From Bacteroidales bacterium (lineage in GTDB: Bacteria > Bacteroidota > Bacteroidia > Bacteroidales > VadinHA17): a stretch of DNA of 64,000 nucleotides. Positions 26,422 through 36,026 of this stretch are shown here, piece by piece. The stretch lies in assembly GCA_003142255.1 (NCBI GenBank), contig PLLO01000012.1, positions 297,133 through 361,132 on the forward strand. The letters run 5' to 3'. The position numbers and the translations under genes are program-made. The notes under the pieces were generated by a model. That model was given only the letters and a program-made list of their open reading frames with translations. It made no database searches and was not told the DNA's origin. How positions within the stretch are numbered: the stretch's first letter is position 1; every line of letters begins with the position of its first letter.

Positions 26422-27512
26422 AACTAAAAGAACTTTGTTCATTCCTGGATACTTCAATCCCCTTATCGTACCAGGAGGATTATGATAATTCGGGCTTGCA
26501 GGTCGGTGTTCCCGACATGGAGGTAAATTCGGCATTGCTTGCACTGGATATTACGGAAGATGTGATTGATGAAGCTATTGCTGACAGTTGTAATTTAATA
26601 GTTTCACATCATCCCCTGATCTTCAGACCGATAAAAAAACTATCAGGGGGTTCAACGACGGAGAGGATAGTGTCAAAAGCAATAAAGAATGATATTGCGA
26701 TCTATTCTGCTCACACAAACCTTGATTCACTTCCGGGAGGAGTCAGCTACAGGATGGCCGATAAACTGGGTCTTACGAATGTCAGGGTTCTTGCCCCTTT
26801 GAAAAACAGGCTCCTGAAACTTGTCGCTTTTATCCCTGAAAATTATCTCGAAAAGGTTAAGGATGCAGTCTTTGAGGCAGGAGCAGGAGTGACAGGCAAC
26901 TATGACAGATGCAGTTTCAGCACACCGGGTACCGGAACCTTTCGTCCCGGAGAAAACGCAAATCCATTCGTCGGCAAAAAGGGCAAGATCCATTTTGAGA
27001 GGGAGGTGAGGTTTGAAACAATTCTGTACACCGGGTTGAAGGAGAAGGTTATTGAAGCACTGCTTCATGCTCACCCATACGAAGAACCTGCTTATGATAT
27101 CTACATGCTTGAAAACGAAAGTACGAAAGCAGGGCTTGGCTGCATAGGCGAATTGCCTAAGCAAATGGAGGCTGGCGAATTCATAAAGCATCTTGCAGAT
27201 ATTTTTTCTGCCAGAGGCTTAAGATACTCGAGGATATTTGATGGTAAAATCTCAAAGGTTGCACTTTGCGGAGGCTCGGGAGCATCCCTTTTGAAGGAAG
27301 CAGTTGCTTCGGGTGCAGATGCCTTTGTAACTGCTGATATAAAATACCATGCTTTTTTTGATGCTGAAAACAGGATTCTCCTGGCCGATATAGGTCATTA
27401 TGAGGGTGAAAAATTCTCTGTCGAAATTTTATACAACTTAATTATCAAAAAATTCCCTACATTCGCACTCCGGTTTTCAGAGATAAATACAAATCCGATT
27501 AACTATTTTTAA
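26418..27512 (+). CDS. Nif3-like dinuclear metal centre hexameric protein
   Basis: A 364-residue member of the Nif3/YqfO/YbgI family. Metal-binding motifs are visible: SHHPLIFR (about 60-67), YSAHTNLDS (about 96-104), and ADIGHYEGEK near residue 327. The central insert (about 130-235, VAFIPENYLEKVKDAVFEAGAG ... AHPYEEPAYDIY) is the PII/CutA-like domain of the longer YqfO form. Hexameric toroids with two metals per subunit are known for the family. A GTP cyclohydrolase activity has been proposed for some members but is not established. It overlaps the merR-like gene by four bases and sits one base before the zinc-ribbon gene. Confidence 0.9.
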   Translation: MKLKELCSFLDTSIPLSYQEDYDNSGLQVGVPDMEVNSALLALDITEDVIDEAIADSCNLIVSHHPLIFRPIKKLSGGSTTERIVSKAIKNDIAIYSAHTNLDSLPGGVSYRMADKLGLTNVRVLAPLKNRLLKLVAFIPENYLEKVKDAVFEAGAGVTGNYDRCSFSTPGTGTFRPGENANPFVGKKGKIHFEREVRFETILYTGLKEKVIEALLHAHPYEEPAYDIYMLENESTKAGLGCIGELPKQMEAGEFIKHLADIFSARGLRYSRIFDGKISKVALCGGSGASLLKEAVASGADAFVTADIKYHAFFDAENRILLADIGHYEGEKFSVEILYNLIIKKFPTFALRFSEINTNPINYF

Positions 27513-27513
27513 T

Positions 27514-28278
27514 ATGGAAAAAAACAAGACAAAAGACGCCGAAATTTCTGTTGAGGATAGGTTACGGGCATTATACAGCCTTCAGATGGTCGACTCAGAG
27601 ATCGATAAGATCAAGACCCTGAGAGGCGAGCTTCCTCTTGAGGTTCAGGATCTCGAAGACGATATTGCCGGTCTTGAAACCAGGCTTGGTAATTTAAGGG
27701 ACGAAGTTGCTACTCTTGATAAATCGGTTTCTAAAAAGCATACCGAGATTGGAGATTCTGAAGCCCTGATAAAAAAATACGAAGAACAGCAGAAGAATGT
27801 CAGGAATAACAGGGAGTTCGATTCGCTCTCAAAAGAGATCGAATACCAGTATCTTGAAATTGAGCTTTACAATAAGAAGATCAAGGAATTCAATGTACAG
27901 ATTGAGGAGAAGAAAGTATTGATTGGTGAGTCCGAAATTCTGCTTGAAGACAGGAAATCAGACCTGGATACCAAGAGATCAGAGCTTGATGAGATCATCT
28001 CAGATACACAGAAAGAGGAAGAAGGTCTTTATAAGAAACATGATAAAGTGCAGGGGATAATTGAAGACAGGCTTCTTACAGCATACAAGCGGATTCGCAC
28101 AAATGCGAGAAACGGTCTGGCAGTTGTTCCGGTACAGCGTGATGCTTGCGGTGGCTGCTTCAATCAGATCCCGCCACAGCGTCAGCTTGACATCAAATCG
28201 AGGAAAAAGATCATCGTTTGCGAATATTGCGGACGCATCCTGGTAGATGATGAAATAATTAAGGAAGGCAAGATTTAA
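27514..28278 (+). CDS. C4-type zinc-ribbon protein with long coiled coil
   Basis: A 254-residue cytoplasmic protein. Residues about 15-190 form an almost uninterrupted coiled coil rich in Glu, Lys and Leu. The C-terminus holds a four-cysteine zinc ribbon, CGGC at about 210-213 and CEYC at about 235-238, in the zf-RING_7 style. Related proteins (including those named CdsZ) are linked to nucleic acid or ribosome-related roles, but no specific activity can be read here. It follows nif3 by a single base, a conserved pairing in Bacteroidota, and ends the merR-nif3 operon before a strong terminator. Confidence 0.85.
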   Translation: MEKNKTKDAEISVEDRLRALYSLQMVDSEIDKIKTLRGELPLEVQDLEDDIAGLETRLGNLRDEVATLDKSVSKKHTEIGDSEALIKKYEEQQKNVRNNREFDSLSKEIEYQYLEIELYNKKIKEFNVQIEEKKVLIGESEILLEDRKSDLDTKRSELDEIISDTQKEEEGLYKKHDKVQGIIEDRLLTAYKRIRTNARNGLAVVPVQRDACGGCFNQIPPQRQLDIKSRKKIIVCEYCGRILVDDEIIKEGKI

Positions 28279-28299
28279 CAATCTTTGATATGCCTTAGA

Positions 28300-28327
28300 A
28301 AGCCGGTCCGTCGAGACCGGCTTTTTT
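28300..28327 (+). terminator. Rho-independent terminator after the zinc-ribbon gene
   Basis: A perfect nine-base stem AAGCCGGTC (28300-28308) with GACCGGCTT (28315-28323), six-base loop, then a T-run to 28327. It closes the M23-capA-merR-nif3-zinc-ribbon run. Confidence 0.92.
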
Positions 28328-28332
28328 ATTAA

Positions 28333-28757
28333 TATGTACTCACCCCACTTCGTAAAGAGGGGGTGTAAATCAGACTGGTGCATCATTCCCCCTCTTTGCA
28401 AAGCAGCTACTCTTTATACATATCTTTTTAATCATTTTGTTTATTTCAGGGGAGATTCCTCATTCATCCACCGGCCGGCGGATTCATTCGGAATGACAGT
28501 TCATTTGTTATAAGGGAGGGAAGCATAGGCGATTCGCTCATGCGAATCGCCTATGCTTCCCCTATTACCCAAAATAGCCCTGTCATTCCGAGCGTCAGCG
28601 AGGAATCTCCTTATTAATTTAATCATTTACTCTGTGAATTACTCCGTGAATTACCCCGTATAATTCTGTGTTACCCTGTGGTTAAAGGATTTCAAAATAA
28701 ATGTCTATAAAGAGTAGGCAAAGCAGAGAGGGGGAAAAGAATAGGGGGCGAGTACAT
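28333..28757. repeat. Nested inverted-repeat block between the zinc-ribbon gene and hutU
   Basis: No gene is present here. Three layers of inverted repeats are nested around one centre. Outer arms: 28333-28418 and 28706-28757 share, in opposite orientation, ATGTACTC.CCCC, a CCCCCTCT word and CTACTCTTTATA; the left arm is about 35 bp longer. Middle arms: 28451-28499 and 28580-28610 share GGAGATTCCTC and TCGGAATGACAG in inverted orientation around different cores. Centre: the perfect hairpin 28518-28561. A further stretch (28628-28685) repeats GTGAATTAC/GTGTTACC-like words. The CATTCCGA...GAGGAATCTCC phrase is of a kind I recall as dispersed in Bacteroidota genomes. Confidence 0.75.
28518..28561. 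repeat. Perfect 20-bp-stem palindrome with 4-base loop
   Basis: The 20 bases at 28518-28537 (GGGAAGCATAG... to ...GATTCGC) are exactly complementary in reverse to 28542-28561, with TCAT as the loop. No mismatch was found. No T-run follows on either strand, so it is not an ordinary terminator. Confidence 0.95.
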
Positions 28758-28836
28758 GAAAGCAAGTGGTGACAAGCAATTAGGGATTGAAGCAGGAAAT
28801 TATTCTTAAATTTATGCTGAAATTAAATCCTTCGCA

Positions 28837-30843
28837 ATGACATCCGCTGATTTCAAAAAACTTATTTCGGAAGGGATCCCTTCAGTGCTTCCACAGGTAA
28901 AACCTTACGATAAAAACATTAATCACGCTCCGAAACGGAAAGATATCCTTACAAAAACTGAGAAAAAGCTGGCGTTGAAAAACGCGCTGAGATACTTCCC
29001 GGTTGAATTCCATGAGGTGCTGGCAAGGGAATTTGCTGATGAGCTAAAGAATTATGGAAGGATCTATATGTACAGGTTCCGTCCCGATTATGAGATAAAA
29101 GCCCGGAATATCAATGATTATCCATCCAGGTCACTCAAAGCAGCGGCTATAATGCTGATGATAACAAATAACCTTGATATGGATGTTGCCCAGCATCCTC
29201 ACGAGCTTATCACTTACGGCGGAAATGGCGCTGTTTTTCAAAACTGGGCACAATACAGGCTTACAATGGAATACCTGTCAGAGATGACAGACGAGCAGAC
29301 TCTCGTTATGTATTCAGGTCACCCTCTTGGTCTGTTCCCATCACATCCTGATGCACCGAGAGTGGTTGTTTCAAACGGCATGGTCATTCCCAATTACTCA
29401 TCGCAGGATCACTGGGAAAGATTCAATGCCCTCGGCGTGTCACAGTACGGCCAGATGACCGCAGGATCGTACATGTACATTGGTCCGCAGGGCATCGTTC
29501 ACGGGACTACGATCACAATTCTCAACGCCTGTAGGCTGATCAGTAAAAACAGGAAGAGCAATGGGCAGATGCTTTTTGTCTCTTCGGGACTTGGCGGCAT
29601 GTCTGGTGCTCAGCCCAAAGCTGCAAAAATTGCCGGGTTGATTTCAGTAATTGCCGAAGTGAATCCGAAGGCTATCAAAACCCGTCACTCACAGGGCTGG
29701 GTCGATGAAGTTTTTGTTGATATGGATAAGCTGATAAGCAGGGTTAAAAAAGCCAGGGAACTCAGTGAAACGGTTTCACTGGCATACCAGGGCAATATCG
29801 TCGACCTGTGGGAAAAGTTTGCCGATAATGATATCAGGGTCGATATCGGTTCTGACCAGACATCATTGCATAACCCATGGGCCGGAGGATACTATCCTGC
29901 AGGGCTTACGTTTGACGAATCGAACATGATGATCTCCGATGACCCTGAGAAATTCAAATGGTACGTAAGAAAATCCCTGGTCCGCCAGGTTGAGGCCATT
30001 AACAGGCATACAAAAAACGGCACTTATTTTTTCGATTACGGGAATGCATTCCTGTTGGAGTCTTCGCGTGCCGGAGCCGATATTCTCAAACCCGACGGAG
30101 AATTCAGGTATCCTTCGTATGTCCAGGATATAATGGGGCCTCTCTGCTTCGATTATGGCTTTGGACCGTTTCGCTGGGTATGCTGCTCAAATGACCCGGA
30201 CGATCTTACTGTCACTGATAAGATAGCTGCCTCGACGCTGGAAAAAATCATGAAGGGTGCCCCCGGGGAGATAAGGCAGCAGCTTGAGGATAATATTCAC
30301 TGGATAAAGGAAGCAGGCAAAAACAATCTGGTTGTAGGTTCGCAGGCAAGGATACTCTATGCCGATGCCGAAGGGAGGATTGCCATTGCCGATGCTTTCA
30401 ACAAGGCTGTGGCAAAAGGGAAACTCAGCGCTCCTGTCGTCATCGGCAGGGACCATCATGATGTTTCAGGAACTGATTCGCCATACCGGGAGACATCAAA
30501 TATATATGACGGGTCTAAGTTTACTGCCGACATGGCAGTTCAGAATGTAATCGGAGATTCATTCCGTGGTGCTACATGGGTCTCTATCCACAACGGCGGC
30601 GGAGTGGGATGGGGTGAAGTTATAAACGGCGGCTTCGGGATGGTTCTTGATGGGCTGAAATCGACAGGCGATAAGCTGAAAATGATGCTTAAATGGGACG
30701 TCAATAACGGAATTGCCAGGAGGAGCTGGGCGCGCAATGACGGGGCAATGTTTGCTATTGAAAGGGAAATGAACAGAACGCCCCGGCTTGTGGTAACCAT
30801 GCCTTCAATTGCAGATGATAAGTTGATTGATGAGGTAATCTGA
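28837..30843 (+). CDS. hutU: Urocanate hydratase
   Basis: A 668-residue urocanase, which adds water to urocanate to give imidazolonepropionate in histidine breakdown, using tightly bound NAD+. Typical blocks are seen: ITYGGNGAVFQNWAQYRL (about 126-143), the glycine-rich SGLGGMSGAQP (about 248-258), and DIMGPLCFDYGFGPFRWVCCSND (broken here as DIMGPLCFDYG and FGPFRWVCC, about 431-452) containing the catalytic-region cysteine. Length fits the longer Bacteroidota form. An upstream ATG at 28813 is closed by a stop just before this start. No hutH, hutI or ftcD lies in the window, so the pathway genes are dispersed. It converges with ispF across 7 bp. Confidence 0.95.
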   Translation: MTSADFKKLISEGIPSVLPQVKPYDKNINHAPKRKDILTKTEKKLALKNALRYFPVEFHEVLAREFADELKNYGRIYMYRFRPDYEIKARNINDYPSRSLKAAAIMLMITNNLDMDVAQHPHELITYGGNGAVFQNWAQYRLTMEYLSEMTDEQTLVMYSGHPLGLFPSHPDAPRVVVSNGMVIPNYSSQDHWERFNALGVSQYGQMTAGSYMYIGPQGIVHGTTITILNACRLISKNRKSNGQMLFVSSGLGGMSGAQPKAAKIAGLISVIAEVNPKAIKTRHSQGWVDEVFVDMDKLISRVKKARELSETVSLAYQGNIVDLWEKFADNDIRVDIGSDQTSLHNPWAGGYYPAGLTFDESNMMISDDPEKFKWYVRKSLVRQVEAINRHTKNGTYFFDYGNAFLLESSRAGADILKPDGEFRYPSYVQDIMGPLCFDYGFGPFRWVCCSNDPDDLTVTDKIAASTLEKIMKGAPGEIRQQLEDNIHWIKEAGKNNLVVGSQARILYADAEGRIAIADAFNKAVAKGKLSAPVVIGRDHHDVSGTDSPYRETSNIYDGSKFTADMAVQNVIGDSFRGATWVSIHNGGGVGWGEVINGGFGMVLDGLKSTGDKLKMMLKWDVNNGIARRSWARNDGAMFAIEREMNRTPRLVVTMPSIADDKLIDEVI

Positions 30844-30850
30844 CCGGGGG

Positions 30851-31327
30851 TCACTTTTCAAGAAGAGCGACCGCAATGGCTACTGCTCCTTCCTCTTTTC
30901 CGATAAACCCGAGCTTCTCTGCTGTGGTTGCCTTTATTGAAATATTTTCCGGCAAGGTCTCAAGAATTTCTGATATGGATGCTTTCATCTCAGGAATGAA
31001 AGGAGCTATTTTCGGTTTTTCGAGGCAGACCGTACTGTCGATGTTTATAATGTGAAATCCACCTTTCTTTACCAGGTCAAATGATCTCTTCAGCAGTATC
31101 TTGCTGTCTATGTTTTTATATTGAGGATCAGTATCGGGGAATAGATGACCGATATCTTCAAATCCGGCTGCGCCAAGAATTGCATCACAAATTGCATGAA
31201 GAAGAACATCGCCGTCGGAGTGGGCTGAACAACCTTTTTCCGAAGGAACATTTATTCCTCCCAGCCAGAGCTGGATGCCTTTTTCCAGCCGATGGAAATC
31301 GATGCCCTGGCCTATCCTTATTTTCAT
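30851..31327 (-). CDS. ispF: 2-C-methyl-D-erythritol 2,4-cyclodiphosphate synthase
   Basis: A 158-residue IspF of the MEP isoprenoid pathway, forming the cyclic diphosphate from CDP-ME 2-phosphate with release of CMP. The zinc ligands D10, H12 and H44 are in GIDFHR and VLLHAICDA. The SDGD stretch at 37-40 and the GHLFPDTDPQYKNIDS region also match. The C-terminal TTAEKLGFIGKEEGAVA motif is conserved. Length is standard. Its ATG overlaps the porV stop (ATGA, 31324-31327), so translation is probably coupled to porV. Confidence 0.96.
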   Translation of the reverse strand: MKIRIGQGIDFHRLEKGIQLWLGGINVPSEKGCSAHSDGDVLLHAICDAILGAAGFEDIGHLFPDTDPQYKNIDSKILLKRSFDLVKKGGFHIINIDSTVCLEKPKIAPFIPEMKASISEILETLPENISIKATTAEKLGFIGKEEGAVAIAVALLEK

Positions 31328-32526
31328 GTATGGGATTTGCTGGCGTTCCTTAGTGCGCTGAGGTCAAATGAAAGGGAAAAGCGCAGTGTCCTTGCAAGAG
31401 GGTTATTCTGCTTGACAGGCATCAGGTAGGAGAAATCGATGGTGAAGCCGCTCATTCTGAATCCGGCTCCGACAGTATAATATTTCCTGTTGCCCTTTGA
31501 TGCGTCTTCATGAAAGTAACCTCCCCGTATTGCAAACTGGTTGTTATACCAGTATTCTGCTCCCAGTGAATACGTTATCTCTTTAAGTTCTTCGCTGAAT
31601 CCACCCGGTGCATCATAGAATGACTGGAATATTGCCACGGGAACGGATACATTAGGATCTTTCCCGGCCTTTATCTCGCTCAAGTCAGTTTTAACCGTAT
31701 CGCCTTTACTATCCACTTCACCCTTTAAATAATAGATCGGAGGTGTCGGGACAAGGAGCTTGTTAAGATCGACTGTAAGTGTTAGCTTATTGTACGAATC
31801 AAGATTTATTGTGCCGGAGGTACCTATCCTCAGGTTCATGGGAATGAAATCGGAAGCATGGGAATCAGAGTAGCTCATTTTTGTTCCGATATTCGAGAAA
31901 TTAATGCCGGCAGCTATTATGGCGTCTTTATTGAAAATAGTCACGGATTTCTGGTAATATCCTGATACATCGGCTGCAAAGGAGATACCGGGTTTTGATG
32001 ATTCGCCATTAATATATGATCCTCCTGAAAGATTGGAATAGATAAACCTGAATGCAATCCCGCCCGAGAAATGTTCTGTCAGGATCCTTGAATAAGCAGC
32101 ATCGACAGCCAGCTCATTTGGTTTGAAGGTCATCATGAAGTTGCCATAGATGTCAGTAAACTGGACATCTCCGAGTGAAGAATAAATAAGGCTTCCGCTC
32201 AGCACCTGCTTTTTGTCAATTCTTTTATATCCTGTGAGATAGGCTATATTTATATCCGGGACAAGGTTACGCAGCCAGGGGGCATAAGATATTCCTACAC
32301 CGGCTTTGCCATCGATGAAGGCAAATTTTGCAGGATTCCAGTGCATACTGTAAACATCAGGTGAGGTTGCCACTCCTGCGTCTCCCATTGCACCGGCCCT
32401 GGAATCAGGGGCAATAATAAGGAACGGTACAACTGTCTGGATGGCATTAAGCGACTGTGAGTAAAGCCTGGTACCGACCAGCAAGGCTGCTGATAGCAAG
32501 ACAAATGCAATTAATCTTTGTTTCAT
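31324..32526 (-). CDS. porV: Type IX secretion outer-membrane shuttle protein PorV (LptO)
   Basis: A 400-residue exported protein of the PorV/LptO family, a FadL-like outer-membrane barrel that carries type IX cargo from the translocon to the PorU attachment complex. A signal peptide (about 1-23, ending TRLYSQ) precedes FLIIAPDSRAGAMGDAGVATSPDVYSMHWNPAKFAF (split here as APDSRAGAMGDAG and SMHWNPAKFAF), the hallmark opening of PorV. The rest alternates as barrel strands and ends near RFSLSFDLSAL. It is downstream of porU on the same strand (68-bp gap) and overlaps ispF. A TATATTTG box lies at 32561-32554 without a clear -33 element. Confidence 0.9.
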   Translation of the reverse strand: MKQRLIAFVLLSAALLVGTRLYSQSLNAIQTVVPFLIIAPDSRAGAMGDAGVATSPDVYSMHWNPAKFAFIDGKAGVGISYAPWLRNLVPDINIAYLTGYKRIDKKQVLSGSLIYSSLGDVQFTDIYGNFMMTFKPNELAVDAAYSRILTEHFSGGIAFRFIYSNLSGGSYINGESSKPGISFAADVSGYYQKSVTIFNKDAIIAAGINFSNIGTKMSYSDSHASDFIPMNLRIGTSGTINLDSYNKLTLTVDLNKLLVPTPPIYYLKGEVDSKGDTVKTDLSEIKAGKDPNVSVPVAIFQSFYDAPGGFSEELKEITYSLGAEYWYNNQFAIRGGYFHEDASKGNRKYYTVGAGFRMSGFTIDFSYLMPVKQNNPLARTLRFSLSFDLSALRNASKSHT

Positions 32527-32594
32527 TCTGGTTCAGGTAATTCTGCAAAAGTGCAAATATAAAACAATTTTTTTCCTGTGATATTGTATTAAGC

Positions 32595-35500
32595 TCATAA
32601 AATGATTAAACGTCCTGATCCTTCTGCCTTTTCTCCACTAATCGTTTTAACGGTGATCCTGTATGGGTATATGCCTCTTCCGGCCCTTTTCCCGCCTTCA
32701 ACCGATCCATCCCAGGGGATAGGAGGTATCTCGTAACCTGATACGAATTCCGTTGTTTCGATAATCCTTATAGCTCTTCCTCCGAGATCATAAATCGTGA
32801 CAGTGATTTCAAGCTGCTGATCGGGACGGTTTTGTTCAGCGGTGAACTTTGTATCATAACTGACAGGGTTAGGATAATTCATGAGGTTTTTCAAAATGAA
32901 TTTTCCTCCCGTCTCCACTAAAAAATGAATAGTCTCTTCGGACGAGTTATTATAATTATCCCAGGCTTTCAGAGTCAATGAATGGTTACCAAGGCTCAGA
33001 TCGAATAAGTTATATGTCAGCTTGCCTTTCATGTAATTATCCAGATCATTCTCAAAGTAGCTGTTCAGGACGATTGAATTATTCCTGTCCATGTCAAGGT
33101 ATGCTGTCAGATCGTGTCCGATGCCTGAACCTGTTGTGTTGATCCCCCCGGCATCGGTAATCAGTGCGAGCAGAGTCGGATTCTCATCGGTTATTCCGCC
33201 GTTCCTGAAGAGGGTATCGTTCATGAAAAGCCTGATGTCGGGGCCAGAAGTATCTGCTGATGTGGAGCTTGCAAATCCACCCACAACTACGTCTGAATAT
33301 TGGCCGTTCATGTCTTTATCTGAATTATTTGCATAATAGCTTATCTTGCCGTTTCCATAAGTATAATCAATATCCCTCGGGACGATGAAGGAGAATTTGA
33401 ACCTGCCTTTCGAGGCTGTGGTTTTGCCGCTGAAAAGAACATTGTTTCTTAATTCAAACTTCACGGTTAATCCGCCATCATTGGCAAGAGTGCTGATTTT
33501 TGATGCTTTGTCGTAAACAACCGGTGAAACGGTTCCGCTGAAATCTGTCATCAGTTTACCTTGATTATCTTCAATATGGCCGGAGATGATAATCTTGGTA
33601 AGGGCCTTCAAACTATCGGTTTTTGACAAGACAGATGAATGATTAATCGAATCGGTTACAACCTTCCCGTACCATGGGAATGCAAGCCTTACCGCAGGAT
33701 CGCCGAGAAGTGTAAAGTTTCTTTTATTCGAACCGTCCCCGGAATTCAATTTTGCCAGCCTGATAATATCTCCCAGCCTCGGCGCATTGCCAGATGAATC
33801 GAGTCTGAATGCATAATTATAGATATTTTTGTTTAGAAAATAGTTGGGAGCAGAATATACAACACGCGTTGCGGACATTAATGCTATTGCTCCGCCGTTT
33901 TCATTCAGCAATACCATCTCCCCTGAAGATGTATTTTCGGTTATATCTCCTGATATAATGTTCAGCAAGCCATCATCAAACCTGCTGAATTCACAGGTTG
34001 CTGTAATGAAAAGCGGAAGCTTCGATCCGTTTTTCCATGAAGTTATATCATCAGTTTTCACAACTCTTTCATGAGCCAGCCCGCTCTCATTTGCATGGCC
34101 GATATAATTAAAAATCAGACAGCCTGCATTAATCCTGTCGTTAATCGCAGCCTCAACATCAGGATATGTCTGTCCTGTTGCAGTTGTTACCTGCTTGTAA
34201 GCATCGAGATATATCTTGTCAATATTGAATACAGGAACACTGTCGCTAAGTTCAGCCGAAAGTCCTTCTGCATCATAAACATGGGCGTTTCCATCCTCAT
34301 CGTCTGCAGTAATGCAGATAATATTCTTCCAGTCTCCCAGGTTTGATGGATCCATATACCGGGCAATTTTCCTGGTTACAATACCAGCCTGTGCAGTATC
34401 ATTTACAGGCAACCGGCCTATACCGATATCCTCAGTTCCATTAACTTCTCCCTCGCCATTATCTAAAAGCCCGTAAAAATCATCAGAGGTAAAAGAGGAG
34501 ACGACAACATTTGAATTCTGAGACTGATAAGTCGGAATGAAATTGGGATTTTTGGGAGGGAGTGTCTTGTTTTCATAAGATCCGTCACCAAAGAGCAGGA
34601 GATATCTGAGCGGATGAGCCGTGCCTTTCTGTTTCATATATTTCATCCTGACAAAATTCCTGATTGCCGAAATATCAGCTATTCCTCCGGCAAACTCATT
34701 GTAAATCTGTGCCGGAGTAACAACCATACTCGTAAGACCGCTGTTCGCAAAATGTAATGCTGCAAGCTTTTGAGCATATAGAGCAAACAGGGGATGTGTC
34801 ACAATTATCATATCAGCAGGTTCTGATCCGTGAAGATTCTGGTTGACTATTGAACTTTTCGGAAGCAAAGGCGAGAGTGTGTTTGCCTCATTAAAAAGCA
34901 CAAAGTTTCTGATGGTATCGGTTGATTCTTTGAATATAATATCGTCCCCGGTTTTTGTGTATTGAATCTTTCGCACGTTTCCAGGATCTGAAATGTCCCA
35001 GGCAACCGGGCTGCTGCCAGGACTCTTTATGGTGAACTGGGTGAGACGGCCGGGTCCGACAGTTCTGGAATCTGAATAAAAAGAAGTCTTGCCGTGGTAA
35101 ATATTGTTTTTCCTGCATTCAAGCTTTACAAAGTCAATCCAGCCTTTTGCACCGGCTTCGCCATTGTTGAAATAGCTTAAGGAAAATACAGGTGAGGAGG
35201 AGAGCGGGTTTACAGATCCGGAGGAATCAGTTATCTGTGCTTGCGTACCGGTATAATTAAGCATATCGACTGAATTGATCTGTACGCTCTGGTGAATTGT
35301 TGTCCCTTCGTAAAATCTGAAAAGAGTTGCAACCGGAGCTCTTGCCAGAACCCTTATCCTGAATTTCATTTTCTGATCTGTGAGGATGTCGGAGAATCCC
35401 GGGTCGATGGTTGTACTGCTTAAAACTGATACCGGCTGATACCATTCTCTTCCTGATTTGAGGAGATTCTCAATTTCCTTCTCATGGAAATAGAGAGCAT

Positions 35501-36020
35501 CTGATGACGAAGAGTAATAATCCGGCAAAGCTGCCGGCTGAACAGCATCAGCGATTTTCTTCGCCGGTGTGCCGCCGGAAGTAAGAAAATAATATGCGGT
35601 ATCAGAGTAATTATGATGGACAAAATCGTAATCTCCGGCCGAAGGGTCGAACTTCCACCTGCCTGTTCCCTTCCCGAAGAAAAGAAGGTAATCGCCTTCA
35701 TTGAATATTCCGTCGCTTCCTGTGTTCTTATAAATCCCGATCTCATCAAGATCGTCCGGCTTGGGATCATTATTATAGTACGAGAGCTGGCCGAAATTAT
35801 TTCCAAAGATCTTCGGATTTGATGGGTCTGTGAGGCCTAACTGCTTCAGCTGTGAGTAGTCGATCTTGTAAATGCCATCCTGTACGACAGCAATTTTAAA
35901 CCATTGGCCCGAAGAGAGCACTGAGGAAGAAGAATAACTATCTTTGGGTGCCTGAGCCTGAAGGTTGCCCTGCAAAAGCAAAGTGATGAGCAACAATATC
36001 TGGTATGATCTGTTTATCAT
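32595..36020 (-). CDS. porU: Type IX secretion sortase/C-terminal signal peptidase PorU
   Basis: A 1,141-residue gingipain-like (C25) protein. PorU removes the C-terminal signal of type IX cargo and attaches A-LPS to it at the outer surface. The start is the ATG at 36020; a longer frame from a TTG would run into the promoter. Signal peptide about 1-22 (ending GNLQAQ). An N-terminal beta region precedes the C25 domain (about 405-790) with YLLLFGDGSYENK, SDDFYGLLD, the catalytic His642 in NYIGHANESG and Cys676 in ITATCEFSRF, a spacing like that in gingipains. A C-terminal Ig-like/CTD-like domain (about 1,050-1,141) starts at NYPNPVS. Upstream of porV, as in other Bacteroidota. Confidence 0.92.
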   Translation of the reverse strand: MINRSYQILLLITLLLQGNLQAQAPKDSYSSSSVLSSGQWFKIAVVQDGIYKIDYSQLKQLGLTDPSNPKIFGNNFGQLSYYNNDPKPDDLDEIGIYKNTGSDGIFNEGDYLLFFGKGTGRWKFDPSAGDYDFVHHNYSDTAYYFLTSGGTPAKKIADAVQPAALPDYYSSSSDALYFHEKEIENLLKSGREWYQPVSVLSSTTIDPGFSDILTDQKMKFRIRVLARAPVATLFRFYEGTTIHQSVQINSVDMLNYTGTQAQITDSSGSVNPLSSSPVFSLSYFNNGEAGAKGWIDFVKLECRKNNIYHGKTSFYSDSRTVGPGRLTQFTIKSPGSSPVAWDISDPGNVRKIQYTKTGDDIIFKESTDTIRNFVLFNEANTLSPLLPKSSIVNQNLHGSEPADMIIVTHPLFALYAQKLAALHFANSGLTSMVVTPAQIYNEFAGGIADISAIRNFVRMKYMKQKGTAHPLRYLLLFGDGSYENKTLPPKNPNFIPTYQSQNSNVVVSSFTSDDFYGLLDNGEGEVNGTEDIGIGRLPVNDTAQAGIVTRKIARYMDPSNLGDWKNIICITADDEDGNAHVYDAEGLSAELSDSVPVFNIDKIYLDAYKQVTTATGQTYPDVEAAINDRINAGCLIFNYIGHANESGLAHERVVKTDDITSWKNGSKLPLFITATCEFSRFDDGLLNIISGDITENTSSGEMVLLNENGGAIALMSATRVVYSAPNYFLNKNIYNYAFRLDSSGNAPRLGDIIRLAKLNSGDGSNKRNFTLLGDPAVRLAFPWYGKVVTDSINHSSVLSKTDSLKALTKIIISGHIEDNQGKLMTDFSGTVSPVVYDKASKISTLANDGGLTVKFELRNNVLFSGKTTASKGRFKFSFIVPRDIDYTYGNGKISYYANNSDKDMNGQYSDVVVGGFASSTSADTSGPDIRLFMNDTLFRNGGITDENPTLLALITDAGGINTTGSGIGHDLTAYLDMDRNNSIVLNSYFENDLDNYMKGKLTYNLFDLSLGNHSLTLKAWDNYNNSSEETIHFLVETGGKFILKNLMNYPNPVSYDTKFTAEQNRPDQQLEITVTIYDLGGRAIRIIETTEFVSGYEIPPIPWDGSVEGGKRAGRGIYPYRITVKTISGEKAEGSGRLIIL

Positions 36021-36026
36021 TCCGGG

